A stretch of 64,000 nt of DNA, taken from Arthrobacter sp. B0490 (GTDB lineage Bacteria; Actinomycetota; Actinomycetes; Actinomycetales; Micrococcaceae). The DNA lies in the NCBI RefSeq assembly GCF_002929355.1, contig NZ_PJIR01000007.1:62001-126000 (forward strand), read 5' to 3'. The notes beneath the pieces were generated by a model. That model ran no database searches. It was not told where the DNA came from and was given only the letters and a program-made list of their open reading frames with translations. Shown here piece by piece: positions 37,472-45,912 of the stretch (position 1 is the stretch's first letter; each line of letters begins with the position of its first letter). The position numbers were made by a program, and so were the translations under genes.

Positions 37472-38305
37472 TCAGGGTCCTTCCGGGCGGCCCGGCGGCC
37501 ACGCCGAACGGTCCTGCAGGCAGGACGCGAGGACGTCGGCTGCATCCGACACGAGGCCGTCGACGCCGAGATCGAGCAGCCGGTCCATGTCCTCCCGCGC
37601 GTTGACGGTCCACACATGGACCTGGAGGCCCGCGGCATGGCACGAGGCGACGAAGCGGCGTGTCACCACGCGTACGCCGCGGTACGTCTCGGGGACCTGG
37701 AGGGCCTGGACGGCGGCCAGCCGGGCGACCGGTGCTGCCAGCCCGAGCGGCGCGGCCAGCCTCAGGAGGGCGTTGACCGCCATGCCGGCCGAGGACGCCG
37801 TCGGCGCGTCGAGGAGGCTCAGCACCCTGCGACGACGGCGGTCCGAGAACGACGCCACGAGCACGCGGTCATGGGCGCCGAGCCGGTTGATCAGCTCCGC
37901 GAAGGGCTCCACGCAGTCGTCGCTCTTGATGTCGATGTTCAGGCGGACGTCGGGCCAGCGCAGCAGGACCTCCTCGAGCGGGGGGATGCCACCGCCACCG
38001 CCGACGGGCAGGACGGCCAGCTCCTCCGCCGTCCGTGCGGCGATCGGCCCCTCGGCGCCGGTGACGCGGCCCAGGATCCCGTCATGGAAGACCATCACCA
38101 CGCCGTCACGGGACGCGCGCACGTCGATCTCGAGGTACCGGAAGCCGAGCCCGACGGCCCGGGCGAAGGCGGCCATCGTGTTCTCCCCGCCGCCGGGGGC
38201 GAACCCCCGGTGTGCGAGCGCGAGGGGAAGGGCGCGGTCGCCCGGTCCGGGACGGTTGTCGAGGTAGCGGTAGGGGCCCGGGTCAGGCCGTGCGGAGCGC
38301 CGCAA
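37472..38305 (-). CDS. Glycerophosphodiester phosphodiesterase
   Basis: Hydrolyses glycerophosphodiesters to glycerol 3-phosphate and an alcohol. The 277 residues begin the GDPD barrel with LAHRGFAPGGGENTMAAF (His32). The metal and acid pair EID (59-61) follows, then FHD with His74, and the later NIDIKSD. No signal peptide is present, so it is cytoplasmic. The start is taken as TTG at 38305 because AGGA lies 5 nt upstream and no ATG/GTG is available before the domain. This start overlaps the end of the HAD gene by 23 nt. Confidence 0.88.
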   Translation of the reverse strand: MRRSARPDPGPYRYLDNRPGPGDRALPLALAHRGFAPGGGENTMAAFARAVGLGFRYLEIDVRASRDGVVMVFHDGILGRVTGAEGPIAARTAEELAVLPVGGGGGIPPLEEVLLRWPDVRLNIDIKSDDCVEPFAELINRLGAHDRVLVASFSDRRRRRVLSLLDAPTASSAGMAVNALLRLAAPLGLAAPVARLAAVQALQVPETYRGVRVVTRRFVASCHAAGLQVHVWTVNAREDMDRLLDLGVDGLVSDAADVLASCLQDRSAWPPGRPEGP

Positions 38306-39092
38306 GCCGTTCCTCCAGCACCTGCGCCACGCCGTCCTCCTCGAACGGCGGTGCCACGAGGTTCGCGGCGGCGAGCGCGTCCGGGTGTCCCGACGCCATG
38401 GCATAGCCCTGGCCGGCCCAGTCGAGCATCTGGACGTCGTTGGGCATGTCCCCGAAGGCGACGACATCGGCGGCGTCGATCCCGCGTTCGGCCGCGTACC
38501 GGGCGAGCGTGACGGACTTGTCGATGTCGGGGACGGCCATCTCGAGCAGCGCGATCGTCGGCGCGGAGTGCGTCGTGGAGACGAGGTGCGCGACGGCGGG
38601 CCGCACGGCCGCGAGGAACTCGTCGGGCGAGACGGTCCTCTCGCGCGCCAGGAACTTCACGACGTGCTCTCCCGGCAGGGACTCCTCGAAGGGCTGCGCC
38701 GAGATGCCCCCGAGGAGTTCGGAGGTCGCCGCCTCGGCGAACCCGGACTCGATCTTGAACCCGGTCACCGTCTCCGCGGCGAAGGTGGCCCCGGGGAAGA
38801 GATCGCGGATGATGTCGCGCGCCGCGTAGACGTCCTCCGGCTCCAGCAGCCTCGCGTCGAGGACGCGCTCCGCCTCGAGGTCGTACGTGAGCGCGCCGTT
38901 GGAACAGATGACCGTCCCCGTGTGGCCCAGCTGGTCCCGCAGGGGCTGCAGCCAGCGCGGGGGGCGGCCGGTGACGAACACGACGTCGACCCCCGCCTCC
39001 GTACACGCGCGGAACGCACGGATGGTGCGCTCGCTCATCCTGCCGTCGTGCCCCACGACGGTCCCATCCATGTCGCTCGCCACCAGGCGCAT
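38283..39092 (-). CDS. HAD-superfamily (Cof type) hydrolase
   Basis: A 269-residue HAD-IIB phosphatase. Motif I is SDMDGTV (6-12), motif II is VFVTGRPP, and motif IV is AFGDMPNDVQML near residues 213-224. Here GDMPND replaces the more common GDGxND, a variation seen in this subgroup. The ATG at 39092 has AAGGAG 8 nt upstream; the longer frame upstream is not supported. It is followed by the glycerophosphodiesterase with overlap. Confidence 0.88.
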   Translation of the reverse strand: MRLVASDMDGTVVGHDGRMSERTIRAFRACTEAGVDVVFVTGRPPRWLQPLRDQLGHTGTVICSNGALTYDLEAERVLDARLLEPEDVYAARDIIRDLFPGATFAAETVTGFKIESGFAEAATSELLGGISAQPFEESLPGEHVVKFLARERTVSPDEFLAAVRPAVAHLVSTTHSAPTIALLEMAVPDIDKSVTLARYAAERGIDAADVVAFGDMPNDVQMLDWAGQGYAMASGHPDALAAANLVAPPFEEDGVAQVLEERLAALRTA

Positions 39093-39179
39093 CGCTGACT
39101 CCTTCAGGTTCCGGAACTCCACCCTACCGGCGGCCCCGCTCACGCCGGACGCCCGGTTCCTCCCGGCGGTCACAGGTGC

Positions 39180-39707
39180 CTACTGCTCGAACGTGCCGAT
39201 CAGGCGGGCCCTGCCGATGGTGCTCGAGAAGAGGTTGAAGCCGAGGTAGGCGGGCGAGGCCTCGGGCTGGATCTCGAGGGATTCGACGTCCAGGGCGTGC
39301 ACCACCACGTGGTAGTGGTGGGGGCCGTGACCTGCCGGCGGCGCTGCACCCACGAAACCGGCGAAGCCGCCGTCGTTGCGCAGCTGCACGGCACCGTCGG
39401 GCAGGAGGCCGGAGCCGTCGGTCCCCGCACCTGCGGGCAGGGACGTGGTGGTCACGGGCAGGTTGGCGACGGACCAGTGCCAGAACCCGCTCGCGGTGGG
39501 GGCGTCCGGGTCGTAGACGGTGACGGCGAAGCTCTTCGTGCCGTCGGGGAAGCCGCTCCAGCTGAGCTGCGGCGACTCGTCCCTGCCGCCCGCTCCCATC
39601 ACCCCGGATGCCTGCGCCGGGTCGAGGGGCTCGTTGTGGACGACCGTCTCGCTGGTCAGCTCGAACGCGGGTACCTGCGGGAGGTCCGCATAGGGGTCGC
39701 GGGTCAT
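39180..39707 (-). CDS. YbhB/YbcL-type phosphatidylethanolamine-binding (PEBP) protein
   Basis: A 175-residue PEBP-fold protein. The ligand-pocket motifs YDPDAPT (near 65-71) and [15 protein letters not shown] (near 126-140) are intact. Members bind phospholipid or small-ligand headgroups, and the bacterial function is unknown. No signal peptide is present, unlike periplasmic YbcL. The ATG at 39707 has GAGGAG upstream. It is encoded 29 nt after the sugar kinase. Confidence 0.92.
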   Translation of the reverse strand: MTRDPYADLPQVPAFELTSETVVHNEPLDPAQASGVMGAGGRDESPQLSWSGFPDGTKSFAVTVYDPDAPTASGFWHWSVANLPVTTTSLPAGAGTDGSGLLPDGAVQLRNDGGFAGFVGAAPPAGHGPHHYHVVVHALDVESLEIQPEASPAYLGFNLFSSTIGRARLIGTFEQ

Positions 39708-39736
39708 GGGTGTGCTCCTCGTGTCGTGGTGCGGGG

Positions 39737-40660
39737 TCAGGCCTGGCGCGCCATCTCGTCACGCGAGGGCGGGTTGGCGCCCGCGCGGGAGACGGTGATG
39801 GCTGCCGCCCGGGCCGCGTACTGCAGCATCCCGGTCAGCTGTCCGAGGGTGATTCGGCGCAGGTCGTCCCGCCGATGGGCGCCGTCGAGCTCGAGGTCCA
39901 CGATGGCTCCCACCAGGGCGGCCATGAAGGAGTCCCCGGCGCCCACGGTGTCCACCACGCTGGTGGGTGGTGCGGGGACGGCGGCCTCACCGGCCCGGCT
40001 CACGCCCCAGGGCCCGCTCGATCCGCGGGTCACGACGACGACGGCGGCGCCGGCGTCCAGCCAGGCGCGTGCGGAGTCCTCGGGGCTTCGGTCGGGATAG
40101 AGCCACTCGAGGTCCTCGTCGGAGGCCTTCACGACGTCGGCGAGCGCGACGAACCTCTCGGCCTGCCGCCGGGCGAACACGGCATCGCGGATGATGCTGG
40201 GCCGGCAGTTCGGGTCGTAGGTGACGGTGACGAGGGGGTGGGCCGCCGTCACGAGGGCCAGGACGTCGTCGGCCCCGGGGGCGAGCATCGTGGCGATGGA
40301 CCCGGTGTGCAGCAGGGTGGTGCCGTCGAGGAGCGCGTCCTTCCGTCCCGCGAGGCCCGGCAGCTCCCAGACGAGCCGGAAGTCGTAGGACGCTCCTCCC
40401 GCGGGGTCGAGGCGCGCCGTCGCGATGCTCGTGGGCGACGCGTCGGGTTCCACGGGGAACGGCACCGAATTGTCGCGGAGGTGTTCGCGGATCATCCGGC
40501 CGTACTCGTCGTCGCCGTAGCGGCCCACGAACTGGGCGGGGTGTCCGAGGCGCGCAAGTCCCACGGCCACGTTCATCGGGCTGCCGCCCACGTGCGCGCG
40601 CATGGGGGCGGTGTCGCTGACGACTTCGTCGATGAGGGTTTCCCCGATCACGGTGAGCAC
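39737..40660 (-). CDS. PfkB-family carbohydrate kinase (fructokinase-like)
   Basis: A 307-residue ribokinase-family sugar kinase. The N-terminal glycine motif is [15 protein letters not shown] (near 25-39). The C-terminal signature [13 protein letters not shown] near 238-250 supplies the catalytic Asp and anion hole. Fructose is the commonest substrate for this subgroup, but the sequence does not settle it. The start is GTG at 40660. No sugar transporter is adjacent. Confidence 0.88.
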   Translation of the reverse strand: MLTVIGETLIDEVVSDTAPMRAHVGGSPMNVAVGLARLGHPAQFVGRYGDDEYGRMIREHLRDNSVPFPVEPDASPTSIATARLDPAGGASYDFRLVWELPGLAGRKDALLDGTTLLHTGSIATMLAPGADDVLALVTAAHPLVTVTYDPNCRPSIIRDAVFARRQAERFVALADVVKASDEDLEWLYPDRSPEDSARAWLDAGAAVVVVTRGSSGPWGVSRAGEAAVPAPPTSVVDTVGAGDSFMAALVGAIVDLELDGAHRRDDLRRITLGQLTGMLQYAARAAAITVSRAGANPPSRDEMARQA

Positions 40661-40712
40661 CCGTTCAACGTACCAGCCCCGACGCCTCCCGTATCCGGGG
40701 GTCCCGCCCCGC

Positions 40713-41195
40713 CTACTCCGTCTCCGTGCGCAGCCCGGACGGGCGCGCGGGCATGGGGCGGCCGCGGAACCGGCGCACGCTGTAGACGATCAGCGCGAGG
40801 GCGATGATGGAGGAGACGATGAGGCTGATGCCCGTGCCCGCTCCCCCGAACAGCCACCACCTGTCCTCGAGGAACCACCAGGACGGCACCGCCGGCTGGA
40901 GGATCCAGACCACGCCGAGGGTCATGATCAGCAGGGCGCTCGCACAGCTCGCGGCGATCCTCGGGATGGTCTTCACCCCGAGCGCGGCCGCGTGGTAGGC
41001 GTTCGACTTCAGGGGTTTCAGGTAGCGGCGCGCCCAGTGGTACTGCTGCGACAGGACCGCGAGGCCGGCGGCGAGCATCAGGAGTCCCGGTCCGGGCAGC
41101 ACGAGCGCGGCGACACCGAGTACCACGAGGGTCCAGCCGACCACCTCGATCCCGGTGCGGCGGACCCACCCGGAGACCCGCCCTCTCGCTGCCAT
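40713..41195 (-). CDS. PGPGW-family membrane protein (TIGR02611-like)
   Basis: A 160-residue actinobacterial membrane protein. The name-giving motif LPGPGLLMLAAGLAVLS is present near 33-49. Hydrophobic segments lie at about 18-34, 38-50, 82-100 and 118-138. A basic segment (RRYLKPLKSN) lies between helices 2 and 3. The C-terminus is Arg-rich and polar. Function unknown. The ATG is at 41195; the divergent gene is the MhqO-like dioxygenase, with 159 nt between. Confidence 0.8.
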   Translation of the reverse strand: MAARGRVSGWVRRTGIEVVGWTLVVLGVAALVLPGPGLLMLAAGLAVLSQQYHWARRYLKPLKSNAYHAAALGVKTIPRIAASCASALLIMTLGVVWILQPAVPSWWFLEDRWWLFGGAGTGISLIVSSIIALALIVYSVRRFRGRPMPARPSGLRTETE

Positions 41196-41291
41196 GCGAA
41201 CAGGATGACACAGGAAGCTGGGGACCCACGACGCTCAGCAGGCTGCGGATCGCTCGCGGGGGCTGTCTGCGACGCCGGGGAACAAACGCCG

Positions 41292-41311
41292 CGATGCATG
41301 CGTTTGCATCG
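41292..41311. promoter_or_regulatory. Palindromic operator candidate upstream of the MhqO-like gene
   Basis: CGATGCA-TGCGTT-TGCATCG is a perfect 7-bp inverted repeat with 6-nt spacing, 43 nt before the GTG of the dioxygenase gene. In Bacillus the homologous genes are controlled by the MarR-type repressor MhqR; the site here has a different sequence. The regulator is not encoded nearby. Confidence 0.5.
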
Positions 41312-41354
41312 ACATGCCGGTGCCCACCCGCCCGGTTCCCCGAAGGAGGACAGC

Positions 41355-42329
41355 GTGACCGTACAAACCGAAGGTCTCCACCATGTCACCGCGATCGCCG
41401 GTGACCCCCAGAAGAACATCGACTTCTACATCAAGGGACTGGGGCTGCGGCTCGTCAAGAAGACCGTCAACTTCGACGATCCCGGCACCTACCACCTGTA
41501 CTACGGCGACGAGTCCGGGCGCCCCGGCTCGCTCCTGACCTTCTTCCCGTGGCAGGGCATCCGGAGCGGACGCATCGGCAGCGGACAGTCGACCACCACG
41601 GCCTTCTCCGTGCCCCAGGGCACCCTCGGCTGGTGGCAGGAGCACTTCAGGGACCTCGGCGTCGGGTCGACCGTCTCCCGCGCATCGTCCGAGGAGGAGC
41701 GGCTCTCGCTCCGGGACCCCGACGGCCTGCAGATCGACCTCGTGGCCTCCTCCGTCTCCGACCCGCGCAACCCCTGGGATTCCGCCTCCGTGCCCGCCGA
41801 GTACGCGGTGCGCGGCCAGCACTCCTCCGTGCTGACGGTCCAGGACCCCGCCCGCACCCTCGAGACGCTCACGCGTGACCTCGGCATGAAGGTCCTCGGC
41901 GAACGGGACGGCCGCTACCGCCTGAGCACGCACGACGGCGAACCCGGCACGGTCGTCGACGTCGTCACCGATCCCCGCGGCGAGCGCGGCCTGGTGGCCG
42001 GCGGCACGGTGCACCACATCGCGTTCCGTGTCCCCGACCAGCAGACGCAGGAGCTCTGGCGCCAGGAGCTCGCCGAGCGCGGCTACGCGGTCACCGCCAT
42101 CCTCGACCGCCAGTACTTCACCTCGATCTACTTCCGCGAGCCGGGAGGCACGCTCCTCGAGATCGCGACGGACACGCCGGGGTTCGACATCGACGAGCCC
42201 CTGCTGGAGCTCGGCCGCTCCCTGAAGCTGCCGCCGTGGCTCGAGCCGAACCGCGAGGCCATCGCGCACTCCGTCGCGAAGATCGAGCTGCCCGCCGAGA
42301 ACAACCCGGCCGTCCAGGCCTTCAAGTAG
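41355..42329 (+). CDS. MhqO-like ring-cleaving dioxygenase (glyoxalase/VOC superfamily)
   Basis: A 324-residue protein with two VOC halves. The N-terminus HHVTAIAGDPQKNIDFY (His9/10) is followed by GLRLVKKTVNFDDPGTYHLYYGD, split here, a pattern I recognise from Bacillus MhqO/MhqA-type putative hydroquinone dioxygenases. Metal-ligand candidates are His in HHVTAI, His in GTVHHIAF (near 213-220) and Glu in GGTLLEIA. The start is GTG at 41355 with AAGGAGGA 5 nt upstream. An MhqD-like esterase follows after 8 nt, so a role in quinone or electrophile detoxification is likely. Confidence 0.88.
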   Translation: MTVQTEGLHHVTAIAGDPQKNIDFYIKGLGLRLVKKTVNFDDPGTYHLYYGDESGRPGSLLTFFPWQGIRSGRIGSGQSTTTAFSVPQGTLGWWQEHFRDLGVGSTVSRASSEEERLSLRDPDGLQIDLVASSVSDPRNPWDSASVPAEYAVRGQHSSVLTVQDPARTLETLTRDLGMKVLGERDGRYRLSTHDGEPGTVVDVVTDPRGERGLVAGGTVHHIAFRVPDQQTQELWRQELAERGYAVTAILDRQYFTSIYFREPGGTLLEIATDTPGFDIDEPLLELGRSLKLPPWLEPNREAIAHSVAKIELPAENNPAVQAFK

Positions 42330-42337
42330 GGGCGGAC

Positions 42338-42979
42338 ATGACACCACCTTCCGAGTGGCCGCACCTGTTCGCCGCAGGAGCGGCAGGCACACCCGTGCTG
42401 CTGCTCCTGCACGGCACGGGCGGTACCGAACACGACCTCCTGCCGCTCGTGGAGCGCCTCGCTCCCGGCGCGGGCCACCTCGCCCCGCGCGGACCCGTGC
42501 AGGAGCACGGCCTGAACCGCTGGTTCCGTCGCTTCGGCGAGGGCGTGTTCGACGTCGACGACGTGGTCCGCCGGGCGGGCGAACTCGCGGCGTTCGTCGG
42601 CTGGGCGCGGGAGCACTACGGCATCGGCGACCGACCGCTCGTCGCCGTCGGCTTCTCCAACGGCGCGAACATCGCGCTCGCCACGGCACTCCTGCACCCC
42701 GACGCCGTGAAGGACGCCGTCGCGTTCTCCGGCATGTTCCCGCTGGAGGGACGCGCCATCGACGCGGACCTCTCGGGATCGTCCGTCGCCCTGTTCAACG
42801 GGGAATCCGACGCCATGGCCCCGATCGACAGCGTGGTCCGCGTCGGTTCGATCCTCGAGAGCCGCGGCGCCGAAGTAGACAGGCACGTCCGCGAGGGCGG
42901 CCACGGAATCCATCCCACCGAGGTGGACGGCGCAGCCGCCTGGATCGCCTCGCACACCCGGAAGGTACTCGATGACTGA
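42338..42979 (+). CDS. MhqD-like phospholipase/carboxylesterase (alpha/beta hydrolase)
   Basis: A 213-residue alpha/beta hydrolase. The oxyanion-hole segment LLLLHGTGGTEHDL (near 21-34) is followed by the nucleophile elbow GFSNGAN (Ser107), an Asp in FNGESDAMAP, and His in GGHGIHP. It belongs to the carboxylesterase family that includes Bacillus MhqD. The ATG at 42338 lies 8 nt after the MhqO-like gene, and its end overlaps the next gene by 8 nt, so the three genes form one operon. Confidence 0.9.
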   Translation: MTPPSEWPHLFAAGAAGTPVLLLLHGTGGTEHDLLPLVERLAPGAGHLAPRGPVQEHGLNRWFRRFGEGVFDVDDVVRRAGELAAFVGWAREHYGIGDRPLVAVGFSNGANIALATALLHPDAVKDAVAFSGMFPLEGRAIDADLSGSSVALFNGESDAMAPIDSVVRVGSILESRGAEVDRHVREGGHGIHPTEVDGAAAWIASHTRKVLDD

Positions 42980-43760
42980 AGCACGGAACGACCTCGCCGC
43001 GAAGGCCACCACTCTCGCCCAGCTGCACTCCGCCCCGGAGATCCTGCAGGTCGTCAACGTCTGGGACGTCATCAGCGCGAGGACGATCGCGGACGTCCCC
43101 GGCACGAAGGCCCTCGCCACGGCGAGCCACTCGATCGCGGCGTCGCTCGGCTACGAGGACGGCGAGAACATCCCCCTCGAGGAGATGATCACCGCCGTCG
43201 GGCGGATCGCCGCCGCGACGGACCTGCCCGTCTCGGCGGACCTGGAGTCCGGGTACGGCGACCCCGGGGACACCGTCCGCCGCGCGATCGGCGTCGGGAT
43301 CGTCGGCGCCAACATCGAGGACCAGATGCGGCCGCTGGCCGACGCCGTGGCCCAGATGGAGGCCGTCCTCAGGGCCGGCGCTGCGGAGGGCATCGACTTC
43401 GTGCTGAACGCCCGCACGGATGCGTTCGTGAAGGCCGGCGACCGCGACCCGGCGGACGTCCTGGCCGATGCCGTCGAGCGCGGCAGGGCCTACCTGGCCG
43501 TCGGCGCCACGGGCGTCTTCGTCCCCGGCCTGCTCGACGAGCACGCCGTGACCGCACTCGTCGAGGCCTTCGGCCCGCGGCGCCTGAGCGTCATCAACGT
43601 ACCGGGCAGCCTCGCGCCGTCCCGCCTGCAGGAGCTCGGCGTGGCCCGCATCTCCTACGGGCCGTGGACGCAGCGCGTGGCGCTCACCGCCCTGGCGGCC
43701 TCGGCGCGGGAACTCCTCGCCGGCGGCGCCCTCCCGGAGGGCACGCTCCCGCTCAACTAG
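42972..43760 (+). CDS. Isocitrate lyase/PEP-mutase family enzyme
   Basis: A 262-residue single-domain barrel of the ICL/PEPM superfamily. The N-terminal VNVWDVISARTI motif, ADLESGYGDP (near 89-98, the metal-binding region) and NARTDAF are typical of the small members that include oxaloacetate decarboxylase-like and carboxy-PEP-mutase enzymes. The isocitrate-lyase KKCGH motif is absent, so it is not an isocitrate lyase. Members act on 2-oxo acids or PEP. It is the last gene of the MhqO/MhqD-like operon, and the link between the reactions is unclear. Confidence 0.87.
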   Translation: MTEARNDLAAKATTLAQLHSAPEILQVVNVWDVISARTIADVPGTKALATASHSIAASLGYEDGENIPLEEMITAVGRIAAATDLPVSADLESGYGDPGDTVRRAIGVGIVGANIEDQMRPLADAVAQMEAVLRAGAAEGIDFVLNARTDAFVKAGDRDPADVLADAVERGRAYLAVGATGVFVPGLLDEHAVTALVEAFGPRRLSVINVPGSLAPSRLQELGVARISYGPWTQRVALTALAASARELLAGGALPEGTLPLN

Positions 43761-44697
43761 GAGCGCCCGCCGACCCCGGCCCCTCGGGCAGGCCGGGGTC
43801 GGCTGCGTCCGCTGCGGCGTCGAGCAGTGCGACGATCCGCTCCCAGGCCTCCGACCCGGGCGTGATGACGGCGAAGTGGTCCCCCGGGACCAGGACCAGT
43901 TCGGCCACGGCGCCCGCGGAGGCCGCCGCCTCGACGTAGTCCTCGGACTGGCTGAGCGGGACGGTGGTGTCCTTCGTGCCGTGGACCGCGTACACGGGGA
44001 CGTCGAGGGGTATCGCGGTCATCGGATCGGCGAGCCGGTACCGTTCGGGGTCCTCGGGGGCGCCCAGCAGGTTCTCGACGGCGTCGCCGCTCAGTCCCAG
44101 CTCCCGGGCCCCGGCGAGATCGAGCACACCGGCCTGGCTGACGACGGCGGTCAGCGGCACCGCAGGGGTCCCGGCCCCCGGCGCACCGGGCGGCAGCCCG
44201 GACCTGCCCGCCGCCCAGACCGCGAGGTGTCCGCCCGCCGAATGGCCGAGTGCCGTCGTCGACGCCAGGTCGAGCCCGTGCTCCGCCGCAGCGGGTGCGA
44301 GGGCGTCGATGCCGGCGGCGACGTCGTCGAACGTGGCCGGCCAGCCGCCCCCGTTGCCCGCCCGCCGGTACTCGAGGTTCCAGCACGCGTACCCGCGCCC
44401 CGTGAGGTCCTGCGCGAGGGGTTCCCCCAGTTCGGCGCCGTAGGTGGAACGCCAGTAGCCGCCGTGGATGATGACGACGACGCCGCGGACGGCCACGTCC
44501 GCAGCAGGCAGGTGGAGGTCGGCGAACTGGCTCGGATCGTCGCCGTAGCCGTACCGTCGGGGCGCCACCGCGCGCGTCTCGCCGCGGGACCCTCCCGGTC
44601 CCGTGCCCCCGACGCCGCAGGCGGCGAGCACGGCGGCCCCGGCGGCGGCGAGCAGGGCGAGAAGGGAGCGTCGGCCCACGGGGTTCACCGGATTCAC
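43753..44697 (-). CDS. Secreted lipoprotein alpha/beta hydrolase (BD-FAE/esterase-like)
   Basis: A 314-residue hydrolase with an N-terminal lipoprotein signal: twin Arg (RRSLLALLAAAG, 9-20) and lipobox LAAC with Cys27, consistent with Tat export. The oxyanion hole HGGYW (near 78-82), nucleophile GHSAGG (Ser153), an Asp in VHGTKDTTVPL and His in PGDHF make the triad, as in kynurenine-formamidase/esterase-type enzymes. The GTG at 44697 lacks a Shine-Dalgarno. TACGCT (44709-44704) ends 6 nt upstream, suggesting a leaderless mRNA. Its end overlaps the convergent PEP-mutase gene by 8 nt. Confidence 0.86.
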   Translation of the reverse strand: MNPVNPVGRRSLLALLAAAGAAVLAACGVGGTGPGGSRGETRAVAPRRYGYGDDPSQFADLHLPAADVAVRGVVVIIHGGYWRSTYGAELGEPLAQDLTGRGYACWNLEYRRAGNGGGWPATFDDVAAGIDALAPAAAEHGLDLASTTALGHSAGGHLAVWAAGRSGLPPGAPGAGTPAVPLTAVVSQAGVLDLAGARELGLSGDAVENLLGAPEDPERYRLADPMTAIPLDVPVYAVHGTKDTTVPLSQSEDYVEAAASAGAVAELVLVPGDHFAVITPGSEAWERIVALLDAAADAADPGLPEGPGSAGAPS

Positions 44698-44703
44698 AGC
44701 TGA

Positions 44704-44709
44704 AGCGTA
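44704..44709 (-). promoter_or_regulatory. -10-like element for leaderless hydrolase mRNA
   Basis: TACGCT (44709-44704, minus strand) is followed by TCAGCT and the GTG start at 44697. On the plus strand TACGAT (44728-44733) is a matching -10 for the divergent synthetase gene, which by contrast has a normal leader with GAAAGG. Confidence 0.5.
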
Positions 44710-44762
44710 ACCGTCGGCCGGGTTGGCTACGATGAAGGCACTCCTCTCGAAAGGCACGGTGC

Positions 44763-45869
44763 ATGGGCGCATGGGATGATCTCGACGAACGGCTGAGGCC
44801 GGCCGTCGAGGCGCATACGCGTGAGTACGAGCGCGTCCGGCCGGCCCTCGACCGCGTCACCGCCGCCATGCGGGACAGCATCGAGGCGATCTTCGACGGA
44901 ACGGACCTCAAGCCCCTGTTCGTCACCGCGCGCACCAAGACCGTCGAGTCCTTCCGCGACAAGGCGTCCCGTACCCTGCCCTCCCCCGACGCCGGCGCGC
45001 CCCCGGTCGTCGTGTTCCCCGATCCCCTGCGGAACCTCACCGACCTGGTGGGCGTCCGCATCATCACCACGCTCCCGCACGAGGTGGACCTCGCGGCGAC
45101 CCTGCTCAAGCGCCAGCGCCACGAGTTCGACTGCCGCGGCGACCGCGAGAAGGACATCGGGTCGATCGAGTCCGGTACGTACGGCTATTCGAGCCGCCAC
45201 CTCATCATGCGCACCATTCACAACGACGTGGTCCGCGCCTTCCAGCAGACCGTGGACCCGGAGACGAGGGCGGCCGGGAGCTACCTGTTCGAGGTGCAGG
45301 TGCGCACCGTGCTCGCCCACGCCTGGTCCGAGATCGAGCACGACATCCGCTTCAAGGCGTCCAACCCGAAGGCCTGGAGCCCGTACTTCGACCGGCAGTT
45401 CACCGGGACGGCGGCCATGCTCGAGACGGTGGAATCGGCCTTCGCGGAACTGCACGAGCGGTACGAGACGGTCACCGGCTTCTGGGACGAGGACGGGGAG
45501 GGCAGCGCCCCCCTGACGCCCAACCGCATCCGCGACGTGTGGCAGACGCTCCTGCCGCACGTGGACCGGAAGGCCGACGACAACTGGGGCTGGGCTGCCG
45601 AACTGCTGGCCGCCCATGGCCTGAAGACCACCCTCGGGCTCGTGGCCCTGCTGCAGGCGGACACCATCACCACCGTGCGCAAGGCGCTCGACCACCGGTA
45701 CTCGCCCGGCCCGGACCGGCTCCTCGACGACATGCTGCTCTGGCATTACGGCGAGCGGCACATCGATCTCACCGCCGAGCCGACGGACGCGGAGAGCACC
45801 CCCCGCCGGGACAGCCTCCAGCGCCGGTACCGGCAGATGGAGCTGTACCGGGCGCAGCACCCCGCCTGA
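44763..45869 (+). CDS. RelA/SpoT-domain (p)ppGpp synthetase, small alarmone synthetase type
   Basis: A 368-residue cytoplasmic protein with a RelA/SpoT synthetase domain and no hydrolase, TGS or ACT domain. Motifs include FRDKASR (near 64-70), the NLTDLVGVRI region with Asp94, SSRHLIM, and FEVQVRTVLAHAWSEIEHD (176-194). Small alarmone synthetases usually have 200-260 residues. The extra ~150 C-terminal residues here are helical and charged, with no known domain. It may make pppGpp or ppGpp from GTP/GDP and ATP under stress. The ATG at 44763 has GAAAGG upstream. Confidence 0.88.
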   Translation: MGAWDDLDERLRPAVEAHTREYERVRPALDRVTAAMRDSIEAIFDGTDLKPLFVTARTKTVESFRDKASRTLPSPDAGAPPVVVFPDPLRNLTDLVGVRIITTLPHEVDLAATLLKRQRHEFDCRGDREKDIGSIESGTYGYSSRHLIMRTIHNDVVRAFQQTVDPETRAAGSYLFEVQVRTVLAHAWSEIEHDIRFKASNPKAWSPYFDRQFTGTAAMLETVESAFAELHERYETVTGFWDEDGEGSAPLTPNRIRDVWQTLLPHVDRKADDNWGWAAELLAAHGLKTTLGLVALLQADTITTVRKALDHRYSPGPDRLLDDMLLWHYGERHIDLTAEPTDAESTPRRDSLQRRYRQMELYRAQHPA

Positions 45870-45880
45870 TCGGGCGGGGT
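45859..45880. terminator. Bidirectional terminator between synthetase and carboxyltransferase genes
   Basis: ACCCCGCC-TGATCG-GGCGGGGT, an 8-bp perfect stem at 45859-45880, overlaps the stop of the synthetase gene and lies between two convergent genes. Confidence 0.65.
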
Positions 45881-45912
45881 CGCGTTCGGAGCGATGGAGC
45901 CGGACGTCCGCG

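Noticed and set aside
37437..37522. 14-bp direct repeat CGGTCCTGCAGGCA at 37437-37450 and 37509-37522, spanning a convergent junction
   Set aside because: Both copies fall in coding ends, and 14 bp in GC-rich DNA can arise by chance. There is no target-site or attachment-site context such as an integrase or tRNA.
42972..43760. Isocitrate lyase for the glyoxylate shunt
   Set aside because: Too short (262 aa) and lacks the KKCGH catalytic motif; it belongs to the small PEP-mutase-like group.
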